The notes beneath the pieces were generated by a model. It was not told where the DNA came from. It worked only from the letters and a program-made list of their open reading frames with translations, and searched no databases. Shown here in pieces: positions 35,712-44,217 of a DNA stretch of 64,000 nucleotides (position 1 is the stretch's first letter; each line of letters starts with the position of its first letter). The translations under genes were made by a program, and so were the position numbers. Origin of the DNA: Flavihumibacter petaseus NBRC 106054 (GTDB lineage: Bacteria > Bacteroidota > Bacteroidia > Chitinophagales > Chitinophagaceae); contig NZ_BBWV01000001.1 of the NCBI RefSeq assembly GCF_000974785.1, positions 434,001 to 498,000 on the forward strand, given 5' to 3'.

Positions 35712-35864
35712 ATGGAAAAAATACATTTCGTCCTGCACCTGCTTCCCGCCCGGCCCGACTTTGCCCAGACAATGAACGAGGTAGAACGGGAAATCATGAT
35801 GAAGCATGTTGCCTACTGGACTGACCTCATGAACAAAGGCAAAGTGGTGGCTTTTGGACCATGA
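35712..35864 (+). pseudogene. Truncated YCII-family gene (N-terminal half only)
   Basis: The 50-residue frame MEKIHFVLHLLPARPDFAQT... to ...DLMNKGKVVAFGP is the first half of a YciI-like (YCII domain) protein, which normally has 90-100 residues and continues after the VxFGPV turn. Here the frame stops with TGA directly after FGP. The second half is absent from the following DNA, which is the start of the next gene. It is thus a deletion remnant rather than a working gene. ATG 35712 agrees with the family start. Confidence 0.75.
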
Positions 35865-35888
35865 GGGCGATTGTACCCAAAAAATGAA

Positions 35889-36587
35889 ATGGTACGCCTT
35901 AGTTTTCTTTCAGTACTGTTGGTTTGCGTTGTTTCCGCTGTTTCCTGTAAATCCGCCCCGGATAAACAGGCGAAAACTGTTACTCCAAATGATTCAATTC
36001 CCGCTTTACAACAAGACTCACTATTGGAAAACAAAGGAGCGTTCACATGGCTATCTGGACGTGAACAGCATGAAATCACCCTTCCGGATAGCCTGGCAAA
36101 ATATATAGCGCGCGGCCACGAAGCCATTGACACCGTCACCGGCGACATCAACGAAGACAATATCAATGATCTGGTCCTCGTGACCGGACTGATCAATGAA
36201 GACAGCCTGCGATATGAATCAGGCCCAATTAATTTACCCCGGCACATGCTGATTTTCATGGGATACAAGAACAACCAGTATCATTTCAGTTTCCGGAACA
36301 AAAAAGCAATACCCTGTATCACTTGCTGTGGAATGTCAGATCCGTATTGCGGAATGACTGTACATAAAGGCTGGATTGTACTTCAGACATATTGCGGAAG
36401 TAATTGTAAATCACTTTCAGAACACAGGTTTCGTTACTATCCAAAAGCAAAAGACTGGTTGCTCGACTCCGTTATCTCCGAATCATATTGCTTTTATTAC
36501 GAGCAATACGAACTGGATACATTGACCAGGAAAGATTTTGGAAAAGTATCCCTGAAAACTTTCGTCTTATACGAAGACGAAGAATAG
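35889..36587 (+). CDS. Lipoprotein of unknown function
   Basis: The 232-residue product from ATG 35889 has a clear lipoprotein signal (VRLSFLSVLLVCVVSAVSC). The frame stays open back to TTG 35871, but ATG gives the better signal. A GDINEDNINDLVLVTGL stretch resembles an FG-GAP or calcium-binding loop, and a cysteine-rich middle (PCITCCGMSDPYCGM and TYCGSNCKSL) suggests disulfides. Similar lipoproteins occur in Bacteroidota without known role. It begins 24 bases after the truncated YCII frame and precedes the P1 peptidase gene by 24 bases. Confidence 0.7.
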   Translation: MVRLSFLSVLLVCVVSAVSCKSAPDKQAKTVTPNDSIPALQQDSLLENKGAFTWLSGREQHEITLPDSLAKYIARGHEAIDTVTGDINEDNINDLVLVTGLINEDSLRYESGPINLPRHMLIFMGYKNNQYHFSFRNKKAIPCITCCGMSDPYCGMTVHKGWIVLQTYCGSNCKSLSEHRFRYYPKAKDWLLDSVISESYCFYYEQYELDTLTRKDFGKVSLKTFVLYEDEE

Positions 36588-36611
36588 GTAATTTCAGGTG
36601 ACCTGACAACT

Positions 36612-37778
36612 ATGACTAACAAATTAACGCTCATAGGCGGCCTGCTCTGCCTCTTCAGCTATACCGGCTTCGCCCAAAACAATACTACGGTCCGCGCCAG
36701 AAACCTGGACATCGCCTTTGACGGTGTACCGGGTAAAAACAATGCCATAACGGATGTAGCCAATCTTGAAGTGGGCTACAAAACCCTGATCGAAGGTACC
36801 GGTAACCTGGTGCCGGGCAAGGGCCCTGTACGCACCGGCGTCACCGTCATCCTTCCAAAGGGAAAAACAGATAAAACCTATGCCGCTTCCTCTTTCTCTC
36901 TAAATGGCGACGGAGAAATGACCGGACTGCCCTTTATCGAAGACTTTGGTATCGGCTATGGCCCCATCGGCATCACCAACACGAACAGTGTCGGGATCGT
37001 CAGGGACGCCATCGGGCAATGGTGTTTCAACAAATTCTCAAAAAAAGATTTTGTCGACTTCTCCTTCGGCCTGCCGGTTGTGGCAGAAACCTGGGATGGT
37101 GTATTAAACGATATCAACGGATTTCACATCAGCAAAGAGCATGTGTGGGATGCACTCAACAGCGCTGCGCCAGGTCCTGTCCGGGAAGGCAATGTGGGCG
37201 GCGGAACAGGCATGGTGTGTTATGAATTCAAAGGAGGCAGCGGAACTTCTTCCCGGATCTTCACCATCGACTCCGTTAATTACACGCTGGGCGTATTCGT
37301 TCAGGCCAACTTTGGCAGGCGTAGCGAACTGATGATACAGGGCATCCCGTTGGGCAAAGCCATCCCTGAACTGGAACCAGTAGTACATGAACAAAAAAGA
37401 AAAGACGGTTCCATCATCGTCATCGTCGCCACGGATGCACCGCTGCTGCCCGGCCAATTAAAACTGGTGGCAAAGCGGGTTACACATGGAATCGCGAGAA
37501 CTGGAACCTTCTCCCACAACGGTTCCGGTGAAATCTTCCTGGCACTCAGTACCGCTGTGCCTGTATACAACAACAGCGCCAAAGAAAGCTGGGACGTGAT
37601 CCCCAAAGGGAAGCTGGACAAGATCTTTGAAGCCACGGTGCAAGCGACCGAAGAAGCGATCATCAACGCCCTGGTTGCCGCCAGCGACATGGAAGGCATC
37701 AATGGAAATAAAGTATTTGCTCTTCCGCATCAACGGCTGATGGAGATCATCAACAGACCCCGGGCAATTCAGCAATAG
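36612..37778 (+). CDS. P1 (DmpA/BapA) family peptidase, exported
   Basis: The 388-residue protein has a signal peptide (about 1-21) and the layout of the self-cleaving P1 aminopeptidases: VRTGVTVILPKG, a central TNTNSVGIVRDAIGQW, then EGNVGGGTGMVCYEFKGGSG followed by TSSR, where autoproteolysis exposes the nucleophilic Ser that heads the beta chain. The C-terminal part has ATDAPLLPGQLKLVAKRVTHGIARTG. Members remove N-terminal D-, L- or beta-amino acids from peptides; periplasmic action is expected. Length is normal. Neighbours give no specific pathway. Confidence 0.9.
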   Translation: MTNKLTLIGGLLCLFSYTGFAQNNTTVRARNLDIAFDGVPGKNNAITDVANLEVGYKTLIEGTGNLVPGKGPVRTGVTVILPKGKTDKTYAASSFSLNGDGEMTGLPFIEDFGIGYGPIGITNTNSVGIVRDAIGQWCFNKFSKKDFVDFSFGLPVVAETWDGVLNDINGFHISKEHVWDALNSAAPGPVREGNVGGGTGMVCYEFKGGSGTSSRIFTIDSVNYTLGVFVQANFGRRSELMIQGIPLGKAIPELEPVVHEQKRKDGSIIVIVATDAPLLPGQLKLVAKRVTHGIARTGTFSHNGSGEIFLALSTAVPVYNNSAKESWDVIPKGKLDKIFEATVQATEEAIINALVAASDMEGINGNKVFALPHQRLMEIINRPRAIQQ

Positions 37779-37790
37779 GATTAGTATAAC

Positions 37791-38516
37791 ATGAAAGAAC
37801 ATGGAATTGAATTTCTGATTGCTCAATACCAGGAAGAGCAGGCCCGGCTTAAAGTGCTTATCAATGAAAGTATGGCAGCTGATGAAACCCTGATGGCACA
37901 CTATCATGCTCAGGCACTGTACCTGCTGAACCGGAAAATACAGACACTTCAAACTATTGAAGACAGATGGCATTATGAGAAACTCTTCTTACAAAGCCGG
38001 ATTCACGACTGGGAAGAAAAACTTGATCAGGATTTACCTGAATACCTCAGGCAATATTTTAATGAAGTTCTCCAGGACAATAAAGCGCAACTGGAGAAAT
38101 TACTACTAGCGCAACGGCCAAAAATTCCCGTTGGCAAAGAAAACCTGTTTGACCAGGTACTGGAAAACCTGTTCGCCAGGAAAATAAAAAATGTCAGGCT
38201 ATTCGTGAAAAAATCTGACAACTTTTACTTCAGATTCAGCTATTCAAAAGACACACTCAATGTTACCCTTCCCAATGTTAAACAACTTTCAAAAAAGGAT
38301 TTCCTGAACGAAGACTATCTGGAAAAATTCAGGTTATTTGGCTTCTCCCCTGCTGACAACGGGCACATGCTGACGCTGACAGTTTCGGGTAACCGGAATG
38401 ATTTGATCAAAAAAGTGAAAACTATTTTATCCAGGATAATTTTTGATGTCTTCTACTTCGTTGATTTCGAAAATGAAAGCTGTTTCGAATACGTGGAAAC
38501 AAGCCAAAGGCAATAA
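37791..38516 (+). CDS. Conserved hypothetical protein with N-terminal coiled coil
   Basis: The 241-residue protein lacks signal peptide and membrane helices. Residues 1-110 are strongly helical and charged, with coiled-coil spacing (EEQARLKVLINES, QTLQTIEDRWHYEKLFLQS). Residues 135-235 alternate strand and helix (RLFVKKSDNFYFRFSYSKDT ... DVFYFVDFENESCFEYVE). I know no family. It follows the P1 peptidase gene after 12 bases. The helical-plus-beta layout would fit a cytoplasmic scaffold, effector or immunity protein; none can be preferred. Confidence 0.6.
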   Translation: MKEHGIEFLIAQYQEEQARLKVLINESMAADETLMAHYHAQALYLLNRKIQTLQTIEDRWHYEKLFLQSRIHDWEEKLDQDLPEYLRQYFNEVLQDNKAQLEKLLLAQRPKIPVGKENLFDQVLENLFARKIKNVRLFVKKSDNFYFRFSYSKDTLNVTLPNVKQLSKKDFLNEDYLEKFRLFGFSPADNGHMLTLTVSGNRNDLIKKVKTILSRIIFDVFYFVDFENESCFEYVETSQRQ

Positions 38517-38575
38517 TTTTCGGGCAATTTAAACTTCCGCGCCAGGCCAATGTCAAACCCGTCAAACCCTGCATT

Positions 38576-39652
38576 ATGAGCTACCTGCGGCTGTTACTGA
38601 TTTTATTCCTTCCGGCGTTGACCGGATGTACCAAAACCTCCGATGACCCGGTGCCGCTGCCAAATGAAGCGATGTATTTCCCACCGGCTGACTACACTGC
38701 AGCCTGGGAAGCTACCTCCCCCGCCAGCCTCGGCTGGAACCAGGCTGCTATCCAACCCTTAAATGACTATCTCGCCCAGAAACATACCAAATCATTCATG
38801 ATCCTGGTAAATGGCAGGATCGTCATGGAAGAATACTTCAATGGACACACCGCCGGCACCGCCTGGCAATGGAACAGCGCCGGTAAAACCCTGGTCGCCA
38901 CCACCATCGGGATCGCCCAGCAGGAAGGCTTCCTCAGCATCAACGACAAGGTGTCCAAATTCCTCGGCACAGGGTGGACCAGCGAGCCAGCCGCCAAAGA
39001 AGACCTGATCACCACCAGGAACCTACTCACCATGACCTCCGGCATCAACGATGAAAATGAACTGGTGATCAAATCCAACCTCACATATCTCGCCGATGCC
39101 GGCACCCGCTGGTCCTACCACAATGTTTTCCAGAAATTGATGGATGTAGTGGGCGGCGCTACCAATGACGATTTCGAAGTCTTTTTCAACGTGATGCTGA
39201 AAGAGAAAATCGGCATGGAGGGCTTCTGGAACATGGGCATCATTTATAAAATTTATCACAGCAATACCCGCAGCATGGCCCGGTTCGGACTGCTGGCACT
39301 GAACAAAGGGAAATGGGATAAGGAACAGATCATCAATGAGCCCTTTTTTACCGAAAGTACCAGCTCATCCCAGGCAATCAATCCCTCCTACGGCTACCTG
39401 TGGTGGCTGAACGGAAAGACCAGCTACATGGTCCCCGGCGGACAGACTGTATATCCTGGCCCCCTGGTTCCCAATGCGCCTTCAGACATGTTTGCCGCCA
39501 TGGGCGCCGAAGACCAGCGCATTTATGTTTGTCCGGCTAAAAAAATGGTCGTCATCAGGATGGGCAATGCCTCCGATCCCGCCAATCCCAGCTTCGCCCT
39601 TTCGGGTTTCGATAATGCACTCTGGGAAAAGATCAATGCTGTGATCAACTAA
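38576..39652 (+). CDS. Serine hydrolase, beta-lactamase/class C-like family, lipoprotein
   Basis: The 358-residue protein has a lipoprotein signal (PALTGC, Cys18) and a penicillin-binding/beta-lactamase-like fold. The SxxK motif is S101-A-G-K104 and the second motif is Y181-H-N183, matching class C-type serine hydrolases; a TSGINDE block lies between them. A WWLNGKTSYMVPGG region corresponds to the C-terminal lid. Such hydrolases act as esterases or D-amino peptidases at the cell envelope more often than as resistance enzymes. It appears monocistronic. Confidence 0.88.
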   Translation: MSYLRLLLILFLPALTGCTKTSDDPVPLPNEAMYFPPADYTAAWEATSPASLGWNQAAIQPLNDYLAQKHTKSFMILVNGRIVMEEYFNGHTAGTAWQWNSAGKTLVATTIGIAQQEGFLSINDKVSKFLGTGWTSEPAAKEDLITTRNLLTMTSGINDENELVIKSNLTYLADAGTRWSYHNVFQKLMDVVGGATNDDFEVFFNVMLKEKIGMEGFWNMGIIYKIYHSNTRSMARFGLLALNKGKWDKEQIINEPFFTESTSSSQAINPSYGYLWWLNGKTSYMVPGGQTVYPGPLVPNAPSDMFAAMGAEDQRIYVCPAKKMVVIRMGNASDPANPSFALSGFDNALWEKINAVIN

Positions 39653-39673
39653 CCGATAGTCAACCTGATTTGA

Positions 39674-39685
39674 ACCAAATTTGGT
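39674..39685. promoter_or_regulatory. 12-bp palindrome upstream of nucleotidyltransferase pair
   Basis: ACCAAATTTGGT is a perfect palindrome 28 bases before the small gene at 39714. Position and symmetry suit an operator for autoregulation by the small protein; not proven. Confidence 0.35.
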
Positions 39686-39713
39686 AAATTGAGGATAACA
39701 AACAGGAAGGGCA

Positions 39714-39881
39714 ATGAAAAGCATTAAAAAATTTTCCGGATTTGAGGAAATGAAACTTGGTGAGAGCAAAGCCCAGGATCGCCAATTGACCATTCAAAGA
39801 CATTCAGAATTCGAAAAAGTGATTAAGGCGATAATGTCAGCTAAAGATAAAAAGACACCAGTCCAAAACTTTAAGCGATAA
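39714..39881 (+). CDS. Small helical protein, putative partner/antitoxin of nucleotidyltransferase
   Basis: The 55-residue frame from ATG to TAA is preceded by AGGAAGG at 39704-39710. It starts MKSIKKFSGFEEMKLGESKA and is helical and basic (RQLTIQRHSEFEKVIKAIMS). The nucleotidyltransferase gene starts 3 bases after its stop. Small proteins beginning with similar IKKFSxFEE text precede minimal nucleotidyltransferase-type genes in other Bacteroidota, as far as I remember. The role as antitoxin or as target of the enzyme is inference from gene order and size. Confidence 0.65.
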   Translation: MKSIKKFSGFEEMKLGESKAQDRQLTIQRHSEFEKVIKAIMSAKDKKTPVQNFKR

Positions 39882-39884
39882 TGC

Positions 39885-40385
39885 GTGGAAGAAAAGCTTA
39901 AAGACACCCTACTGCTGATCTGTAAGTTGTTGAATAAGTTTCAAGTCAGATATGTCCTGGTTGGCGGTACCGCAGTGGCTCTAAACGGCTACTACCGGCA
40001 TTCAATTACAATCTCCGGTGAGTTATCAGACAAGCCAGACATCGACATTTGGTATAATCCAACTTATGAAAACTACTACAACATTTTGAAGGTCATGCAG
40101 GAACTGGGACAGGATGTTACAGAATTTATGGAAGAACAAACTCCTGATCCCCGAAAATCATTCTTTAAAGTTGAATTTGATGATTTTACACTTGATCTCT
40201 TGCCTGAAATAAAGGCAAATATCAAGTTTATGGAAGCCGATAAAAGAAAAGGAACAGTTGAATTTGAAGGAACTGAGGTTCATTTTATTAATTATTCCGA
40301 CCTTATTGAAGATAAAAAAGCGACAGCCCGCAAGAAAGACCTGGAAGACATTGAGCGCTTAAGGGATATCAGGGGCGAAGAATGA
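39885..40385 (+). CDS. Nucleotidyltransferase-fold protein (AbiEii/MNT-like)
   Basis: The 166-residue protein has the polymerase-beta nucleotidyltransferase core: VRYVLVGGTAVALNGYYR at about 22-39 supplies the GG(T) motif, and KPDIDIWYNPT at about 50-60 the two metal-binding aspartates. DFTLDLLPEI near 100 could supply the third acidic residue. Such stand-alone enzymes form toxin or guard components, transferring nucleotides to a partner or to tRNA, as in MNT/HEPN and AbiE systems. GTG start, 3 bases after the 55-residue gene. The C-terminal tail is helical and charged. Toxicity is not shown by sequence. Confidence 0.8.
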   Translation: MEEKLKDTLLLICKLLNKFQVRYVLVGGTAVALNGYYRHSITISGELSDKPDIDIWYNPTYENYYNILKVMQELGQDVTEFMEEQTPDPRKSFFKVEFDDFTLDLLPEIKANIKFMEADKRKGTVEFEGTEVHFINYSDLIEDKKATARKKDLEDIERLRDIRGEE

Positions 40386-40446
40386 CTTTAGCATCAACTA
40401 TTCCCTGAATTTCCTATCTTGAAGGGATCAAAACCTTCATCCGGGC

Positions 40447-40881
40447 ATGTCCGCCAAAAAAATCAAAACTGTCGAGACCGAAGTCAGCGTCGCTGATTTC
40501 ATTGGTTCCTTCGTGGACAATGCGCAAAAAGAAGCGGACAGTTACCGCCTGATCGAACTCATGAGCGCGTGGACCGGTCACCCTCCGAAGATGTGGGGCC
40601 CTTCGATCATCGGCTTTGGACATTACCATTACCAATACGCGAGCGGACATGAAGGCGATATGCCCGTGATTGCTTTTTCTCCCCGGAAAGCCGCTATTTC
40701 CCTCTATGTATATGCGCCCACTGAAGAAAGCAAAAAGCTCCTCGAAGACCTCGGCAATTTCACCATGGGCAAATCCTGTATCTATGTCAAAAAGCTGGCT
40801 GATATTAATCTAACCACCCTGGAACGCCTGGCGAAAGCATCCATCGCCTGGATTGAAGCAACCTATCCATCCAAAACATAG
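40447..40881 (+). CDS. DUF1801 domain protein
   Basis: The 144-residue cytoplasmic protein has the YdhG-like DUF1801 fold: a helical N-terminus (VADFIGSFVDNAQKEADSYR), MSAWTGHPPKMWGPSIIGFG and YASGHEGDMPVIAFSPRKAA. Members are small, of unknown function, and in some actinobacteria associated with iron or stress. It overlaps nothing and lies 4 bases before the methyltransferase gene, so they are likely cotranscribed. Confidence 0.88.
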   Translation: MSAKKIKTVETEVSVADFIGSFVDNAQKEADSYRLIELMSAWTGHPPKMWGPSIIGFGHYHYQYASGHEGDMPVIAFSPRKAAISLYVYAPTEESKKLLEDLGNFTMGKSCIYVKKLADINLTTLERLAKASIAWIEATYPSKT

Positions 40882-40885
40882 AAAC

Positions 40886-41695
40886 ATGAATCCTAACAAA
40901 ATGCTCTGGGAAAAGGGCGACTTTACCCGCATTGCCAACACCATGCGCCAAAGCGGTGAAGCCTTTGTGGCTTCCCTCGGAATTACCAAAGATCTGAACA
41001 TCCTCGACCTCGGTTGCGGGGACGGCAACACGGCCATTCCTGAGGCCAGACTGGCAGGAACCGTACTGGGCGTGGACATTGCCGCCAACCTGGTAGAAGC
41101 AGGCAACAAACGGGCAAAAGAAGCCGGTTTAAGCAATGTTACCTTCCAGGAAGGCGATGCCTCCGCACTAACGGAACTGAAAGACAACAGCTTCGACCTG
41201 TTGGTAACGATGTTTGGCGCAATGTTCGCCCCCAAACCCCAGGATGTGGCCAATGAAATGCTGCGGGTCACCAAACCCGGGGGAAAAATTGTAATGGCGA
41301 ACTGGATCCCCGGAGATCCCACCCTGGTCGCGCAGATCCTGAAAATCAGTTCCGCGTATACCCCACCGCCACCGGAAGGTTTTGTCAGTCCCATGTTGTG
41401 GGGAAAGGAAGAAGAGGTGGTTAAAAGGTTTACAGCTGCAGGCGCAAAACCGGAAAACATTACCTGCGAGAAAGAGACCTTCACCTTTATTGCACCCTTT
41501 ACACCCGCCGAATTTGTCAGTGTCTTTAAAACCTATTATGGTCCCACGATGAACGCTTTTGAGGCATCGGAAAAGAATGGCAAGGCAGCACAATTGCAGG
41601 AAGAACTGGAAGCCCTGTTCAACAGCCAGAACCAGGGAGCTAATGGCAGCACAAAGATTCCGGCCACGTTTTTAAAAGTAACTGTGATCAAATAA
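40886..41695 (+). CDS. Class I SAM-dependent methyltransferase
   Basis: The 269-residue protein has the Rossmann-type methyltransferase core: motif I ILDLGCGDGNTA at about 38-49, GVDIAANLVEAG, EGDASALT and a FDLLVTMFGAMFAP block, followed by PGGKIVMANWIPGD. A C-terminal alpha/beta extension reaches to VTVIK. ATG 40886 is chosen because the upstream frame start would overlap the DUF1801 gene. Acceptor unknown; ubiquinone/menaquinone-type UbiE relatives and small-molecule methyltransferases are alternatives. The stop overlaps the ATG of the PIG-L gene by one base (TAATG). Confidence 0.85.
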   Translation: MNPNKMLWEKGDFTRIANTMRQSGEAFVASLGITKDLNILDLGCGDGNTAIPEARLAGTVLGVDIAANLVEAGNKRAKEAGLSNVTFQEGDASALTELKDNSFDLLVTMFGAMFAPKPQDVANEMLRVTKPGGKIVMANWIPGDPTLVAQILKISSAYTPPPPEGFVSPMLWGKEEEVVKRFTAAGAKPENITCEKETFTFIAPFTPAEFVSVFKTYYGPTMNAFEASEKNGKAAQLQEELEALFNSQNQGANGSTKIPATFLKVTVIK

Positions 41696-42510
41696 TGCAT
41701 CTTTTCCTCATTGTTGTACTGTCCGTTTTGGGAATGCGGGGAGGCAACGCTATAACTGACAGTACAACACCTTTCATCAACGGGGGCGCAAAAACGACTG
41801 GCAAAACAATCCTTGCCGTCTTTGCGCACCCCGATGATGAAGGCGCCATCGCCCAACTGCTCACCAAATACGGCAGGAGCAACAAAGTGTATCTCATCAT
41901 TGCTACCGATGGCCGATATGGCGTCAAACCCGGCTTTCCAACAGGCGATTCCCTGGCCGCACTGAGAGAAACAGAAACAACCTGCGCCTGCGAACAGATG
42001 GGCATTGAAAAGCCAATTTTCCTGCGGTATACCGATGGCTTTGATACCAGGATTGGTGTAGGCAAATATTTTAGCCAGTCGAAGGAACTGAAAGCAAAAC
42101 TCACCGCGAAGATCAAAGAACTCAATCCCGATCTTATTATTACTTTCGGTCCCGATGGCGATACCGGCCACTCCGATCACCGCATGATCAGCAATATGAC
42201 AACAGAGATTCTCCTGAAGGAAGGCTGGGTGGACAAATATCCTTTGTACTATATCGCCTGGACCAAACGGGATGATGACAAATTCAAAATGATCGGCGGC
42301 CTCAACACTATCGATCCGGCGTATATCAATGTTTCCATCCGGTATTCAGAAGAAGATGAAAAGAAGGCGATGACTGCAATACAATGTTACAAAAGCCAGT
42401 TGTCCAAAGAAGAAATGCAGGAATGGGCGGAAATAGAAGCAAAGGATACGCTTAATGTATTTCATTTCCGGAAGTTGGCCGTTTCAAAAACACAACAGCA
42501 GGAATTTTAA
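41695..42510 (+). CDS. PIG-L family (LmbE-like) deacetylase, exported
   Basis: The 271-residue protein has a hydrophobic N-terminus that could be a signal peptide and the PIG-L motifs: AHPDDE at 44-49 for zinc and catalytic Asp, and GHSDH at 158-162 for the third zinc ligand. Family members deacetylate N-acetylglucosamine-containing compounds, and the presence of several GlcNAc-related genes in the window agrees with this, though the substrate is inferred. It is translationally linked to the methyltransferase gene (TAATG). Confidence 0.87.
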   Translation: MHLFLIVVLSVLGMRGGNAITDSTTPFINGGAKTTGKTILAVFAHPDDEGAIAQLLTKYGRSNKVYLIIATDGRYGVKPGFPTGDSLAALRETETTCACEQMGIEKPIFLRYTDGFDTRIGVGKYFSQSKELKAKLTAKIKELNPDLIITFGPDGDTGHSDHRMISNMTTEILLKEGWVDKYPLYYIAWTKRDDDKFKMIGGLNTIDPAYINVSIRYSEEDEKKAMTAIQCYKSQLSKEEMQEWAEIEAKDTLNVFHFRKLAVSKTQQQEF

Positions 42511-42534
42511 GCACGCATAAGCTTTAACTGATCC

Positions 42535-43296
42535 TCAAAACCTGTATCCCGCGCCAACTAAAACATTCATGGAAGAAAGTGAAACAGGGTGATCCGCCAT
42601 TTGGTTCTCCGGATGCGCGCTAAAATAACCCGCATCCATTACCAGAACAAATCTTTTGCTGATCGCATAGTCCAATGCCAATGAAAACTGGTAACAAAAA
42701 GTTACCGGCATTTTCTGTTCGCCTACCATAACAGCTCCTCCGCCCATGACCGGATCAGTTTCTCCGCCCGGGTTCGGATATTCCCAGTTTGGCAATGTAT
42801 TATTACCGTCTTTAGGCCTGTATACATAGCGATATCCAGGCATGTCAGCTTTGGAGATCCCCGCCGACACCATCGGCTGCAATACAAATTTCCGCCGCGG
42901 AGAAAGCGGAATGGAATAGTACAAGCCCGGCATCGCTTTGAAGATCTTCCAGTTGTCGGCGGAAACACGGGCATCAACCAAATTCCCGTACTGCTTGCGG
43001 ATCGCATCTTCCATATGCGCTTCATCCCAAGCGTTCTGAGAATAGCCCAACAGCAACGAAGTGCCCCAGTGTTCTGACCAGGAATACTTTAGCAAAATAT
43101 TCGCCGCAAAACCAGTCAGCGCATTCCCGGCACCATAATCCCAGTCGTTTTCGGACGAAGTATGATCAGCAAAGCCTCCCAATGGAATGGATGGCCCGAT
43201 TTCAAGTTGAGCAGTAAACTTTCGGGATTTTTCCTGTGCGATTGTCCTGCCAGTGCATGCAGCCATCAGGAGGAAAAGGAGAAGTTTCTTTTTCAT
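42535..43296 (-). CDS. Outer-membrane beta-barrel protein
   Basis: The 253-residue protein has a signal peptide (about 1-20) and alternating strands ending in the aromatic-terminated GAGYRF, typical of small PorV/OmpW-like barrels of Bacteroidota. It starts mature as EIGPSIPLGGFADHTSS, a common beginning for this class. Function unknown; possibly a structural or adhesive barrel. It is divergent from the glutaminyl cyclotransferase gene. Confidence 0.8.
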   Translation of the reverse strand: MKKKLLLFLLMAACTGRTIAQEKSRKFTAQLEIGPSIPLGGFADHTSSENDWDYGAGNALTGFAANILLKYSWSEHWGTSLLLGYSQNAWDEAHMEDAIRKQYGNLVDARVSADNWKIFKAMPGLYYSIPLSPRRKFVLQPMVSAGISKADMPGYRYVYRPKDGNNTLPNWEYPNPGGETDPVMGGGAVMVGEQKMPVTFCYQFSLALDYAISKRFVLVMDAGYFSAHPENQMADHPVSLSSMNVLVGAGYRF

Positions 43297-43376
43297 TGGA
43301 AAGCGATAAGGTTATTGTAAAGACAGTAAAAAATAGACAAACTTTCTTATTCTTGCCATAGCTCCTCTTGATTTCC

Positions 43377-44210
43377 ATGAAAAAAAAGCTCCGCCACTTC
43401 CTGTTGCCCTTCCTGATTACCCTGGGCATCGCCTGCCATTCCGGCGACTCTAAACCCATCACCGCCCCCGAAACAACGCCCGCAGCGACTTCCCCCTTCC
43501 TCCCGTTTACCGTTATTGGTGTCCTCCCCCACGATACCAGCCTCTTCACGGAAGGCCTGTTCTATGCAAACGGAAAACTCTTTGAAAGCACGGGTTCACC
43601 CGACGGACTTTCACAAACCGAATCAGTTATCGGCTACCACGATTCGGCCACCGGCAGGTTCCAGGTGAAAGTGCAGCTGGACAAACAGGTTTATTTCGGA
43701 GAAGGCATCGCGCAGTTGAAGGACAAGATCTACCAGCTGACCTACAGGAACCGAAAGGCGTTTGTATATGATACTAAAACGTTTAAAAAAACGGGGGAAT
43801 TTGCCTATACCAACACCGAGGGCTGGGGGCTTACGACAGACAGCACCCACCTCATCATGAGCGATGGCACGGACAAACTCACTTTCCTTGATCCGAAGTC
43901 GCCGGACAAACCAGTCCGGATACTATCGGTCACCGATGCCGGCGTGCCGCGTGACAGCCTCAATGAACTGGAGTATATCCATCATTTCATCTACGCCAAT
44001 GTCTGGATGCACAATACCATACTCAAAATAGATCCGCAAACCGGGCAGATCGTCGGAAAACTGGACCTCTCCTCCATCACCAAAGAGATCCAGTACCGCC
44101 AACCCGGCGCGGATGTGCTGAACGGAATTGCGTATGACCCCACCCGTGACCGGCTCCTCATTACCGGTAAGCTCTGGCCATCAATCTATGTACTGAAAAT
44201 TCAGAAGTAG
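43377..44210 (+). CDS. Glutaminyl-peptide cyclotransferase (plant/bacterial type), lipoprotein
   Basis: The 277-residue protein has a lipoprotein signal (FLITLGIAC) and the five-bladed propeller of the papaya-type glutaminyl cyclase: HDTSLFTEGLFYANGKLFES, VYFGEGIAQLKDKIYQLTYR, WGLTTDSTHLIMSDGTDKL and LNELEYIHHFIYANVWM. It converts N-terminal Gln to pyroglutamate on exported proteins. ATG 43377 is preferred to TTG 43368 since it gives the conventional lipoprotein start. Gene stands alone between two minus-strand genes. Confidence 0.9.
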   Translation: MKKKLRHFLLPFLITLGIACHSGDSKPITAPETTPAATSPFLPFTVIGVLPHDTSLFTEGLFYANGKLFESTGSPDGLSQTESVIGYHDSATGRFQVKVQLDKQVYFGEGIAQLKDKIYQLTYRNRKAFVYDTKTFKKTGEFAYTNTEGWGLTTDSTHLIMSDGTDKLTFLDPKSPDKPVRILSVTDAGVPRDSLNELEYIHHFIYANVWMHNTILKIDPQTGQIVGKLDLSSITKEIQYRQPGADVLNGIAYDPTRDRLLITGKLWPSIYVLKIQK

Positions 44211-44217
44211 AATTTGA

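Noticed and set aside
39674-39685. ACCAAATTTGGT as a terminator of the serine hydrolase gene
   Set aside because: There is no T tract after it and no loop; a symmetric protein-binding site fits better.
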